A stretch of DNA of 19,209 bases from DSXH01 sp037446915 (GCA_037446915.1 JBBIHP010000053.1:1-19209), one strand, 5' to 3'; counted from the first letter of the stretch, positions 1-8,400 are shown. A program made the numbers and translations. The notes: generated by a model not told the origin, from the letters alone.

Positions 1-366
1 CAATTCCAGAAGAACATCAATTCTATTCGGACCTTTTTTAATTATCTTTTCATACAGTTCAATCGATTTCTCCGTTTGATGTGCGAATTTAAGCATCTCA
101 GCATATTCTTTTATTTTTAATGTATCATCAGGATTCTTTTCATAACTTAATTTTAGCTCTTCCAATTTTTTTCGTGCATCTTCCATTACATTCGTTCCAG
201 AGGGCATTTCGCCATCATTTCCCATACCCTTATGGATTTCATCATCCGGTATTTTGTTAGTAGATATTTCATTCGAACTGGATGAAGATATATTTGTAAA
301 AACAATTATTCCAATTACAAAAGACGCAAAAAGTATTAAATAGATATACAATGGTTTTATTTTCAT
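1..366 (-). CDS. Membrane-anchored TPR-like protein, 3' part missing
   Basis: Reading from 366 towards the left edge gives 122 codons with no stop, so the gene continues outside the window. The start ATG (364-366) has a GGAG about five bases upstream. Residues 6-21 are hydrophobic (IYLILFASFVIG) after a short basic start, which fits an uncleaved membrane anchor or a signal peptide. A Ser/Asn-rich linker follows. From about residue 60 there is helical sequence (DARKKLEELKLSYEKNPDD, then LKIKEYAEMLKFAHQTEKSIELYEKIIKKGPN) with the spacing of tetratricopeptide repeats, a protein-protein interaction fold. It is divergent from the ECF sigma factor gene. The TPR call rests on the repeat pattern only. 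The biological role is unknown, and anything beyond residue 122 cannot be seen. Confidence 0.75.
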   Translation of the reverse strand, partial: MKIKPLYIYLILFASFVIGIIVFTNISSSSSNEISTNKIPDDEIHKGMGNDGEMPSGTNVMEDARKKLEELKLSYEKNPDDTLKIKEYAEMLKFAHQTEKSIELYEKIIKKGPNRIDVLLEL

Positions 367-489
367 TATAACTCCAAATTTTAGGGGGTAAAGTTAAAAA
401 TTTTTTACACTATTCACATTAATTAAAGACGATTTTTGAACTTATTTACAATCCTTATCGTTAGAACAGTAAATCAAATAGGGATAACC

Positions 490-1140
490 ATGAATAACTC
501 AATATCAAATTCGAGTCTGGATCAAAAGAAAATTTACCTTGAATTTGAATCCGAAGCATTACCCCATCTCAATGCTCTTCAATCGTATGCTTTGAAATTA
601 ACAAATGATCCGGAAGATGCTGATGATTTAGTTCAGGATACTATGTTAAAAGCATTTCGTTTTTTCGATAAATTTGAAAAAGGAACGAATTGTAAAGCAT
701 GGTTATTTCAAATAATGAAAAACTCGTTTATAAATAACTATCGTAAGCATTCTAAAGAGCCAGATAAGGTTGATTATGAAGATGTTCAGAATTTTTATGA
801 GAATATTAAAGCAGATGAAGTGAAATCCTCCCACTTTCAACATGATGCATTTACTGATATTCTTGATGATGAAATTGTAAATGCCTTATCAACTTTACCA
901 GATGATTTCCGCACAATTGTTTTTTTATCAGACATTGAAGGATATTCATACGAAGAAATTGCAGATTTTTTGGATTGCCCAATTGGAACAGTAAGGTCCC
1001 GTTTACACAGAGCCAGAAAAATGCTCTATGCCCTTTTATTTACATATGCCCAAAGTAAAGGTTTGGTTGAAATACCCAGTATTAAGAATAAAGTAAAATT
1101 ACTAAAAGGTGATAAAAAACTAACATTTAGTAATGTTTAA
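490..1140 (+). CDS. ECF-type RNA polymerase sigma factor
   Basis: A 216-residue alternative sigma factor that would direct RNA polymerase to a dedicated promoter set. Sigma region 2 covers about residues 22-88, with the core-binding motif DPEDADDLVQDTMLKAFR and then KAWLFQIMKNSFINNYRK. Region 4 covers about 127-180, with the helix-turn-helix GYSYEEIADFLDCPIGTVRS. Regions 1.1 and 3 are absent, as usual for the ECF group. The GTNxKAWL...INxYRK pattern resembles RpoE/SigR-like ECFs. A 36-residue basic tail follows region 4. I chose ATG 490 because the open frame upstream only offers a TTG at 436 and codes for nothing family-like. No anti-sigma gene lies downstream, where rpoD follows. The divergent TPR-like membrane protein is the only local candidate partner, and that is speculation. 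Confidence 0.9.
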   Translation: MNNSISNSSLDQKKIYLEFESEALPHLNALQSYALKLTNDPEDADDLVQDTMLKAFRFFDKFEKGTNCKAWLFQIMKNSFINNYRKHSKEPDKVDYEDVQNFYENIKADEVKSSHFQHDAFTDILDDEIVNALSTLPDDFRTIVFLSDIEGYSYEEIADFLDCPIGTVRSRLHRARKMLYALLFTYAQSKGLVEIPSIKNKVKLLKGDKKLTFSNV

Positions 1141-1291
1141 TTAAACTATTACTTATAATTTGTTGTCAATAAGCCATTCCGTAAAAATATTTGTAGACAA
1201 TCAGAATAAAATTTCTTAAATTTAGCTGATGAATTTTAACAAAACATATCAAAATACTGCTTATTGTGAAATTAAATACCATTTCATTAAA

Positions 1292-1307
1292 ACCTTTTTA
1301 AAAAGGT
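1292..1307. repeat. Perfect 16-bp palindrome upstream of rpoD
   Basis: ACCTTTTTAAAAAGGT is exactly self-complementary. It lies about 120 bases before the rpoD start, in the 286-base non-coding stretch between the ECF gene and rpoD. It could be an operator for a dimeric regulator, or fold in RNA as a 6-bp hairpin with a UUAA loop. It is not followed by a T-run, so it is not an obvious terminator. The rest of 1141-1426 is AT-rich and shows no ORF or RNA gene that I recognise. Confidence 0.4.
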
Positions 1308-1410
1308 AACGACTTAATTAATTATAAAAAACGAGATAGTGTGCAAATCTAGTCACTATAGGAACTAATTTGTCTTAAAAAAGTTTAAAAACGCAATTAA
1401 AGATATTAAT

Positions 1411-1416
1411 AAGGAG
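1411..1416 (+). promoter_or_regulatory. Shine-Dalgarno of rpoD
   Basis: AAGGAG lies 10 bases before the TTG at 1427 and 4 bases before an ATA at 1421. An in-frame TAG at 1418-1420 closes the frame just downstream of it, so translation of RpoD must begin at ATA 1421 or TTG 1427. Confidence 0.7.
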
Positions 1417-1426
1417 TTAGATAAAA

Positions 1427-2287
1427 TTGAAGATTACTAAGCAGTTCACAAATCGTGAGAGTAAATCTTTAGACCAATATCTTCAAGAGATTGGTAAGGT
1501 TGATCTTTTAACACCGGATCAGGAAATAGAATTAGCTATTAGAATCAAAAAGGGCGATAAACGCGCACTGGATAAATTAACTAAAGCAAATCTTCGTTTC
1601 GTAGTTAGTGTTGCAAAACAATACCAGAACCAGGGATTACCATTAGGTGATTTGATCAATGAAGGAAATCTTGGCTTAATAAAAGCGGGTTTAAGATTTG
1701 ATGAAACACGTGGATTTAAGTTTATTTCTTATGCTGTATGGTGGATTCGTCAATCAATTATGCAAGCAATAGCTGAACAATCCAGAATGGTTAGGTTACC
1801 TCTTAACCGTGTTGGTGCTCTCAATAAAATGGGTAAAGCTCTTAGCCAGTTAGAACAGGAATACGAAAGAAGACCGAGTCCAGAAGAAATTGCCGAACAA
1901 TTAGATATGGATGTTTCTGATGTTACGTATGCAATGCAAATTGCCGGAAGACACGTTTCTATGGATGCACCATTCGCTCATAGCGAAGATAGCAACAATA
2001 GTCTCTTAGATGTTATGCCTAATGAAGACCAGCCAACACCAGATCATACATTAATGAAAGAATCTCTGAAAGCCGAAATTGAAAGATCACTTTCTTCTTT
2101 AACTGAAAGAGAAGCAGAAGTAATTCGTCTCTATTTCGGACTTCAAAAGGAGCATTCTTTAACTCTGGAAGAAATCGGCGAAAAGCTAAATCTTACAAGA
2201 GAAAGAGTAAGACAAATAAAAGAAAAAGCACTTATACGATTAAGACATTCAACAAGAAGTAAAAATCTAAAAGCTTATCTTGGTTAA
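1427..2287 (+). CDS. rpoD: Primary RNA polymerase sigma factor RpoD (short Bacteroidota type)
   Basis: Housekeeping sigma factor, 286 residues. Region 1.2 is SLDQYLQEIGKVDLLTPDQE. Region 2 includes NLRFVVSVAKQYQNQG and the -10 recognition segment GFKFISYAVWWIRQSI. Region 3 follows (RLPLNRVGALNKM ... RRPSPEEIAEQLD). Region 4 ends with the helix-turn-helix SLTLEEIGEKLNLTRERVRQ. Region 1.1 is absent, as in Bacteroidota primary sigma factors, which are about 287 residues long and which this protein resembles to its last residues (LKAYLG). No ATG is available: the frame is closed by TAG at 1418-1420, and the best start is TTG 1427. Codons 1421-1432 read I/M-K-L-K, matching the usual family start, so an unusual ATA start or a base error is also possible. 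A clear terminator follows. Primary identity is very secure; only the start is uncertain. Confidence 0.95.
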   Translation: MKITKQFTNRESKSLDQYLQEIGKVDLLTPDQEIELAIRIKKGDKRALDKLTKANLRFVVSVAKQYQNQGLPLGDLINEGNLGLIKAGLRFDETRGFKFISYAVWWIRQSIMQAIAEQSRMVRLPLNRVGALNKMGKALSQLEQEYERRPSPEEIAEQLDMDVSDVTYAMQIAGRHVSMDAPFAHSEDSNNSLLDVMPNEDQPTPDHTLMKESLKAEIERSLSSLTEREAEVIRLYFGLQKEHSLTLEEIGEKLNLTRERVRQIKEKALIRLRHSTRSKNLKAYLG

Positions 2288-2292
2288 AAATT

Positions 2293-2320
2293 AAAAGCCG
2301 TCTTACGACGGCTTTTTTAT
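2293..2320 (+). terminator. Rho-independent terminator of rpoD
   Basis: AAAAGCCGTC (2293-2302), loop TTAC, GACGGCTTTT (2307-2316): a perfect 10-bp stem running into a T-run. It starts 6 bases after the rpoD stop codon. Confidence 0.93.
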
Positions 2321-2344
2321 TTTCGAATCTTCATCCCTTATTAT

Positions 2345-2352
2345 TATCTTTG
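2345..2352 (+). promoter_or_regulatory. Bacteroidota-type -7 promoter element (TAnnTTTG)
   Basis: TATCTTTG matches TAnnTTTG exactly and lies 22 bases before the ATG of the class-V aminotransferase, just past the rpoD terminator. A weak -33-like TTTCG (2321-2325) sits 19 bases upstream. It implies a very short leader and an independent transcription unit. Confidence 0.5.
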
Positions 2353-2374
2353 CACAAAAATTAAACAGGATTCT

Positions 2375-3847
2375 ATGCAAAACCTCGAAAATTATTTTTA
2401 TAAATTCAGAAAAAGTATAATTGGTATTGATAGAGAATTTGAAAGTCCATACGGTAAAAAGAAAATAATATATGCCGATTGGATTGCAAGTGGAAGATTA
2501 TATGAACCGATTGAAAGAAAATTAATTGAGAAATTTGGTCCCTTAGTTGGTAATACACATTCTGAGTCCTCAATAACGGGGACATCAATGACAAAAGCAT
2601 ATAACAAAGCTAAAGAAATAATAAAAAAACATGTAAACGCTTCAGAGAACGATGTGCTTATTTTTGCTGGATTCGGGATGACAGCCGCAGTGAATAAGTT
2701 TCAACGACTATTAGGATTGAGAGTATGCGAACAGTTAATTAAATATACCAACATTCCTAAGGATGAAAAACCGGTAGTTTTCATTACTCATATGGAGCAC
2801 CATTCCAATCAAACATCATGGCTTGAAACAATTTGCGACGTGGTAATTATTGAGCCGGATAAGAATGGGTTAATAGATCTTAATCATTTTGATCATCTAC
2901 TTAAGCTCTACCAGCACAGAAAATATAAATTCGGTTCATTTACTGCTGCATCAAATGTAACAGGAATCCATTCTCCTTATCATCAACTTGCAAAAATGAT
3001 TCATGAATATGGAGGAATATGTTTTGTAGATTTTGCTGCTGCTGCACCATACTTAGAAATAAATATGAACCCCAAAAATCCTCTTGAAAAACTCGATGCA
3101 ATCTTTTTCTCTCCACATAAATTTTTAGGTGGACCTGGTACATCAGGTGTTTTGATATTCAATTCGAAACTTTACAACCGAAGGATTCCAGATCATCCCG
3201 GTGGCGGTACGGTTGATTGGACTAATCCTTGGGGAGAGCATAAATATTTACATGATATAGAAGCACGGGAGGATGGTGGTACCCCGGGATTTCTACAAGC
3301 AATTAAAACTGCTCTGGCTATAAAACTAAAAGAAGAAATGGGAATTGAGAATATTTCGGTAAGAGAGGAACATCTTATTGAGAAAGCTTTTTTACGTTTA
3401 ACAAAAATCCCTTCACTTCATATACTTGCTCAGGAAACTAAAGATCGGTTAGGAGTTATTTCATTTTATGTAGAGGATGTTCACTACAATTTGATGGTTA
3501 AACTACTTAATGACCGTTTTGGAATTCAAGTAAGAGGAGGTTGCTCATGTGCAGGAACATATGGACACTATCTCTTACATGTAGATCCCACAAGATCCAA
3601 AAGAATTACTGATAAAATTAATCAAGGTGATTTATCAGAAAAACCCGGGTGGGTTCGGATGTCAATACATCCTACAATGACAGACAATGAACTAGATTAC
3701 ATTCTTGATGCGATTGAAAAAGTAATACAGAATGTTAGTGAATGGGTTAAAGATTATCATTACTCACCTAAAACAAATGAATATTATCATAATTCAATTT
3801 CTGGGAAGGAATTTGAAGTAATACAAAAATGGTTTGATGAAGAATAA
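2375..3847 (+). CDS. Class-V aminotransferase, cysteine desulfurase/selenocysteine lyase-like
   Basis: A 490-residue fold-type I PLP enzyme, predicted cytoplasmic. It probably removes sulfur or selenium from a cysteine-type substrate. The PLP lysine is K249 in FFSPHKFLGGPGTSG. D219 in FVDFAAAAP should contact the pyridine nitrogen. H142/H143 in THMEHHSNQ include the ring-stacking histidine. The loop RGGCSCAGTYGH carries C390 and C392; C392 lines up with the SufS-type catalytic cysteine (HCA). R428 in GWVRMSIHPT fits the substrate carboxylate arginine. It is about 80 residues longer than SufS, with extra sequence before the PLP lysine and at the C-terminus, and belongs to the large 'aminotransferase class V' group rather than to SufS proper. 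No suf/isc genes are nearby. AGGA lies a few bases before the ATG. The substrate is not decidable from sequence. Confidence 0.88.
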   Translation: MQNLENYFYKFRKSIIGIDREFESPYGKKKIIYADWIASGRLYEPIERKLIEKFGPLVGNTHSESSITGTSMTKAYNKAKEIIKKHVNASENDVLIFAGFGMTAAVNKFQRLLGLRVCEQLIKYTNIPKDEKPVVFITHMEHHSNQTSWLETICDVVIIEPDKNGLIDLNHFDHLLKLYQHRKYKFGSFTAASNVTGIHSPYHQLAKMIHEYGGICFVDFAAAAPYLEINMNPKNPLEKLDAIFFSPHKFLGGPGTSGVLIFNSKLYNRRIPDHPGGGTVDWTNPWGEHKYLHDIEAREDGGTPGFLQAIKTALAIKLKEEMGIENISVREEHLIEKAFLRLTKIPSLHILAQETKDRLGVISFYVEDVHYNLMVKLLNDRFGIQVRGGCSCAGTYGHYLLHVDPTRSKRITDKINQGDLSEKPGWVRMSIHPTMTDNELDYILDAIEKVIQNVSEWVKDYHYSPKTNEYYHNSISGKEFEVIQKWFDEE

Positions 3848-3927
3848 GTATTACTGTATGCTTATATTCTATTAATAAATTTCTTATTAAATAATTGCCG
3901 CCTAATGATAATTTAGCTCTGGAATCA

Positions 3928-4521
3928 TCATAAATTTTTATGATATGGATAGTTATTAAAATTCTCTACTAACTTTATTCCCAGTTCCCCGGTATTGATT
4001 AAATTGATTATTGTTCCAAAATAATAGCCCTTTTCCATATGAGCAGCAAAAGATTTATTTGAAAATTGTATTGAATAGCATGTTAATTCATTTTCATCAA
4101 CAAGATAAGTTAAATCCTCTAGTTGAACATCATTTATTAATTCAAATGGTACGATAGCGCTTTTCGATTTAATGTTTAATTGATATTCCGTCGATATTTT
4201 TTGTCCTGATAAACTAATAGCTTGGCATTCAAAAAAACCTAATCCTTTCAAATTGTCCGGCAAAATATTTTCGCACATTATAACCATACCATTTCCAATT
4301 CCTAAAATTGGCTTCTTATACATTTTAAGTGCACTGTACAGATTTTTAAGATGCAGTCTTTTTAGTATTTCTTTTATATCTGTACAATGAGGCAAAATTA
4401 TGCGAGATGAATTTAATAGAGTAGTTTCATTATCCGAAATGCAATTTTTAAATCCATTTTTATCCAAATAATTAGATAAATATTGTGATGCTTTTTCATT
4501 ATAATTTACTATTGCAATCAT
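3928..4521 (-). CDS. HisH-like glutamine amidotransferase homologue lacking the catalytic triad
   Basis: A 197-residue protein with the class-I glutaminase layout of HisH, the ammonia-producing subunit of imidazole glycerol phosphate synthase. It begins MIAIVNYN (HisH: MIAIIDYG), has KPILGIGNGM where HisH has the nucleophile loop PVLGICLGM, and ends FAAHMEKGYYFGTIINLINTGELGIKLVENF where HisH has the ...YGVQFHPExSGxxGxKLLxNF block. The Cys is G76, the His is N173 and the Glu is I175, so it cannot work as a glutaminase. Length and end-to-end alignment show an intact gene, not a decayed one. The open frame extends to a GTG at 4557, but I place the start at ATG 4521, where the family begins and just downstream of a -7 element. 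It converges with the aminotransferase and diverges from the phosphoesterase. No other his gene is present. Role unknown. Confidence 0.75.
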   Translation of the reverse strand: MIAIVNYNEKASQYLSNYLDKNGFKNCISDNETTLLNSSRIILPHCTDIKEILKRLHLKNLYSALKMYKKPILGIGNGMVIMCENILPDNLKGLGFFECQAISLSGQKISTEYQLNIKSKSAIVPFELINDVQLEDLTYLVDENELTCYSIQFSNKSFAAHMEKGYYFGTIINLINTGELGIKLVENFNNYPYHKNL

Positions 4522-4544
4522 ATTAATTATTTGATTAGACTTAA

Positions 4545-4552
4545 CAAAAATA
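4545..4552 (-). promoter_or_regulatory. -7 promoter element of the HisH-like gene
   Basis: On the minus strand 4552-4545 reads TATTTTTG, an exact TAnnTTTG. It lies 23 bases before the ATG at 4521, almost the same spacing as for the aminotransferase gene. It supports ATG 4521 over the GTG at 4557, which would lie upstream of the promoter box. No clear -33 TTTG is visible. Confidence 0.45.
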
Positions 4553-4557
4553 TTCAC

Positions 4558-4565
4558 TAATTTTG
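4558..4565 (+). promoter_or_regulatory. -7 promoter element of the metallophosphoesterase gene
   Basis: TAATTTTG matches TAnnTTTG and lies 25 bases before ATG 4591. A TTTG at 4530-4533 is 24 bases upstream, longer than the usual 19-21, so the -33 assignment is doubtful. It is only 5 bases from the opposite-strand -7 element. Confidence 0.45.
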
Positions 4566-4590
4566 AAATAGACTAATAATATTGCCTACA

Positions 4591-5427
4591 ATGATTTTAT
4601 TATTTACTTCTGATCTACACGGTAATACAGATAAGTACTTCAAGTTATTTAATTCTATAAAAGAGAAAAAACCTTCTCTCGTTTTGCTTGGAGGTGATTT
4701 ACTTCCACATAGCTATCTACATTCTAATTTCATTAAGGATTTTCTTGTAAAGAACCTTATTGAATTAAAATCTGAGATGCAGCATCATTATCCTAAAATT
4801 CTATTGATACTTGGCAATGATGATGCAAAATCAGAAGAAAATGATATAATAAATTATGCTTCTGATGGATTTTGGGAATATGTTCACTTTAAAACAGTAG
4901 GCATTTACAACCTGAGAATATTCGGTTATTCCTATACACCTCCATCACCCTTTTTATTGAAAGATTGGGAAAAATATGATGTATCGAGATATGTTGACCC
5001 CGGTTGCATATCACCTGAAGAAGGAAAAAGAACAGTCGAAATTTCATCTGATGAAAAAAAATATTCTACTATAAAAAAAGATCTTGAAATTTTATTCGGT
5101 GAAGTAGATGTTAGTAATGATATCATATTATTTCACGGGCCTCCTCACAATTCAAAATTAGACCGTGCTGCTCTTGATGGAAAGTTTATTGACCATATTC
5201 CACTCGATGTTAATGTGGGTAGTGTTGCAATAAGAAAATTTATTGAGACCAGGCAACCAAAGCTAACTCTTCATGGACATATACATGAATCTGCTCGATT
5301 AACCGGCAGTTGGAAAGATCGAATAGGAAAAACAATCTGTTTTAGTGCAGCACATGATGGGAAGGAACTGGCACTAATAGAATTTGATACTGATAATTTA
5401 TCTACCGCTAGAAGATTATTACTTTAA
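4591..5427 (+). CDS. Calcineurin-like metallophosphoesterase
   Basis: A 278-residue phosphoesterase that would use a two-metal centre to cleave phosphomono- or phosphodiesters. The metal-binding motifs occur in order: D8-L-H10 in FTSDLHGN, GGDLL with D36, GND with N76 and D77, a His in ILFHGPPHN, and the final GHIH in LHGHIHESARLTG. There is no signal peptide or membrane segment, so it should be cytoplasmic. The frame opens at a TTG (4582), but ATG 4591 starts directly on the first beta strand (MILLFTSDLHGN) and fits the -7 element upstream. No Shine-Dalgarno is visible, which is common in this group. Its stop codon overlaps the stop of the convergent PPDK-like gene. The natural substrate cannot be told from these motifs. 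Confidence 0.85.
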   Translation: MILLFTSDLHGNTDKYFKLFNSIKEKKPSLVLLGGDLLPHSYLHSNFIKDFLVKNLIELKSEMQHHYPKILLILGNDDAKSEENDIINYASDGFWEYVHFKTVGIYNLRIFGYSYTPPSPFLLKDWEKYDVSRYVDPGCISPEEGKRTVEISSDEKKYSTIKKDLEILFGEVDVSNDIILFHGPPHNSKLDRAALDGKFIDHIPLDVNVGSVAIRKFIETRQPKLTLHGHIHESARLTGSWKDRIGKTICFSAAHDGKELALIEFDTDNLSTARRLLL

Positions 5428-8400
5428 TCTCCTTTACCTTTTAACCGTAACGGTCTGGCCGCATCTGTTACAGCACCAATTTTAGATGCGTAGCTGTTTC
5501 TATTTTTAATATCTTCATCTGTTACTAAATGAATATCGAGAAGACCTTCGGATTTATAACCGGTTCTAAAATAATTCATTTCACTAAGACATAAACTCCA
5601 ACCATCAAACCAGGATTTTAACAAATCTATATTGCATTTGTTCTTTTCAATATGAACAATTAAATCGATATCGCTACCGGGTCCTGATACAGCATTTTTA
5701 GTACTACCGAATACATAAATTCCTTTTACACCAAACTTATCTCCATCCAATTCAGATGCAATTTTTTCAGCCATTTTCATTCGCCATCGCCAGTGATCGC
5801 TTGTTTGATGCTCTACAATACCCTTTACTTCTCTTTCTGATTGAACATCCGATGAAGGTTGGGTAAAGAATCCGATTGCCTCATCTATTTCAGCATTCAC
5901 TGCAACTTTTAAAATATTACCACCTGTCATTTCAGAAACATCAATTACCATCACCGTATCATCCAGGTAATCATATTCGGGCACAAGCTGCGGATAGATA
6001 TTATTCGATTTACTTAAAAATGTATCGTTAAATAAAACTCCATTATCATCCGGGTAAAGCGGTAGGTATCTGATATTCGCTTCAACTAAATCCTGGAAGA
6101 AGTGAGTTCCAAAAGAAAGATCCGGTACATAATTCCCTTTCTTACGAGCAACTTCAATAAGCATTGCTGTGTTATTAATATCCGAATAGGTAACACTCAC
6201 TCCAAGTTTAATATCACCTCTGCTTCCCCATCTTCCAGGTCCTATTAGAATAAATTTCCGTTTAGGAAGAAGTTTATTTAATTTACCAACAGCTCTTCCA
6301 ACTGCAAGCATTTTATTTCTATCGGAGAGCTCTGTATATTTTTGAGGATCAATATAAACAACATGTGTAATTTCAGGAACCTTGCCATTTGAAATATGTC
6401 TATTCGCCGTAAACAATACTCTTTCTATTGGAAGGTCTCTCGGGATATTATCTGCGGTCGTTTCACCATGAAAACTTTGTGGACGGCATTGCAATAAGTA
6501 AAAATCTATTCCGTTACTAACAAATTCAATGTCCACAGGTGTTTTCATTTTTAATTGCAGAATTTTTAAGATAGCATCCACCTTTTTGAGGAAATCAGTT
6601 TTATTTATAAGTCCGTCGAACGTTACAATATATTCTGAATTGGAATCCTCAATTTCATATTTTATTGGTTGACGAATCATATTTCCTTGCATAACAGAAA
6701 AAACATTTTCGAATGCCGGATATTTTTTACCACACTCTTTTAGTAGTTTACTGATTGGAATCGTTTCGAATTCATTAGTCTTAAGGTTTATTACATCTAT
6801 TTTCTTCGGCGAATAATGGATAAGTTCATCAGGAGAAATATTGATTTTTAATTTGGGTTGACCCGGTGAAACCAGAACGGGATAGTCATCGCTCAAACGA
6901 TCAACTGCCCTTGTACCTAATCCGGCAACTATGCGCACCAATCCGTCTTCGCGTTTAATCCGCGGCGACCATCTGAATTCATTATTGCTGAATGCAACGC
7001 CGGCAAAAGCCGGTAAGAAATATTCTCCAACTTTTTCTCCAACAACCTCCTGAATCATTACACCCATTTCTTCGTGGAAATCGAGAAGACCACGTTCTGC
7101 TCTGTATTCAATTGGATCCGGGCTGAATGTAGAAGCATATACTTCTGCGATTGCATCCATCAATGCTGACAAACGCTGTGGTTTGGTTCCCTGATTTGCA
7201 AGGAATAAACTTTTATACTTTCCTGAAAATGCAGCACCCATTTGATCTTCGAGCAAGCTTGAGCTTCTAACTACAAGAGGATTATCTCCAAGATCATCAA
7301 GTGCAACAGATAATCCTTTTAATATGTCCGGTGGAAATTCCGAATTCTTGAATAATTGAACAATGTGCGGATATTCAATTCTTATTTCGTCAACCTCTTT
7401 GTATTTCTGTTCAAATACTTCTTCTAGGTTATTATACTGCATGAAATAAAGAACTCCATCTGAAGTAAGGAACCAGGTTTTAGGAGTTTTAATATCACGC
7501 AATAATTCATTCTGTTCACTTTCTTTTTGGAGAATATGATAAGCAAGAAAAATTCCAGCACTCTTTCCTCCTAATTTGCCATGACTGCCGGGAGGGAAAA
7601 TCATTTTATCAATCAGTTTGTAAAAATCAGTTAACTTAACATATTCTTTAGCTATACTTATATATTCAAGCTGTTCCGTAAAAAATCTTCTTAACAGAGA
7701 TACCCGCAAACCTTTGATTGTAGAAGGAGGAAGTTCAAACTTCTCAGGAGCCATGTGATAATATTTTCTTATTGCATCAGCAATTTCTGTAAGAGATGTA
7801 TCCTGGCTTTCCACAACTTTAATAAGGGAGCTCGATTTATCTTCCTGAATCCATTTCTGAATTCTACTAAGAATAACATCATCAGGTAGGTTCTCATCAG
7901 CCAGCCGTTGAATAGTTTCGACGTACTGATCGTAATTAACAATCTTTTTTACTTTTAACGGTTTATTTTCATCTTCAGTGGAATCTTCCTCCCCAGCTCG
8001 CCTTGCTATACTAGTATGCTTCATTAGCATTTCTGCTTCTTCAACTCCCTTCCAGCATAAAAGATGGAGCATCTTTCTCATCAAACTAATAAACAAATTA
8101 GGATCTGTTTTTCGAATCATATCAAGTACAATCCGCCATTCTCCTTTAGATTTTCCCTGAACAGATTCTCTTGCGGCTTTGAATTCATTAAATACAGTTT
8201 TCAGTTTTTGATGTAATATAAAGTGACCTAATCTTTCTGCAATAGTATCAAGTAATTTTTTCTCTTCTTTTAAGAATGGACCGATATGCGCTTGAGGCAT
8301 TTCTTCTAAATAAAATACCGAAATTGATCCAACCTTTTGTTCCTGAACTACAATATCTGAAGTGAGTTGCCATTTGGTCTCTTCAAAATCGCTTGTTTGA

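Noticed and set aside
436..489. Upstream TTG extension of the ECF sigma factor
   Set aside because: The 18 extra residues do not resemble family N-termini and ATG 490 is available.
1135..1146. Palindrome GTTTAATTAAAC overlapping the ECF gene stop
   Set aside because: Short and mostly A/T, with no T-run; not convincing as a terminator or operator.
3872..3890. Inverted repeat TTAATAA-N5-TTATTAA between the convergent aminotransferase and HisH-like genes
   Set aside because: An all-AT 7-bp stem is too weak for a terminator and expected by chance in this DNA.
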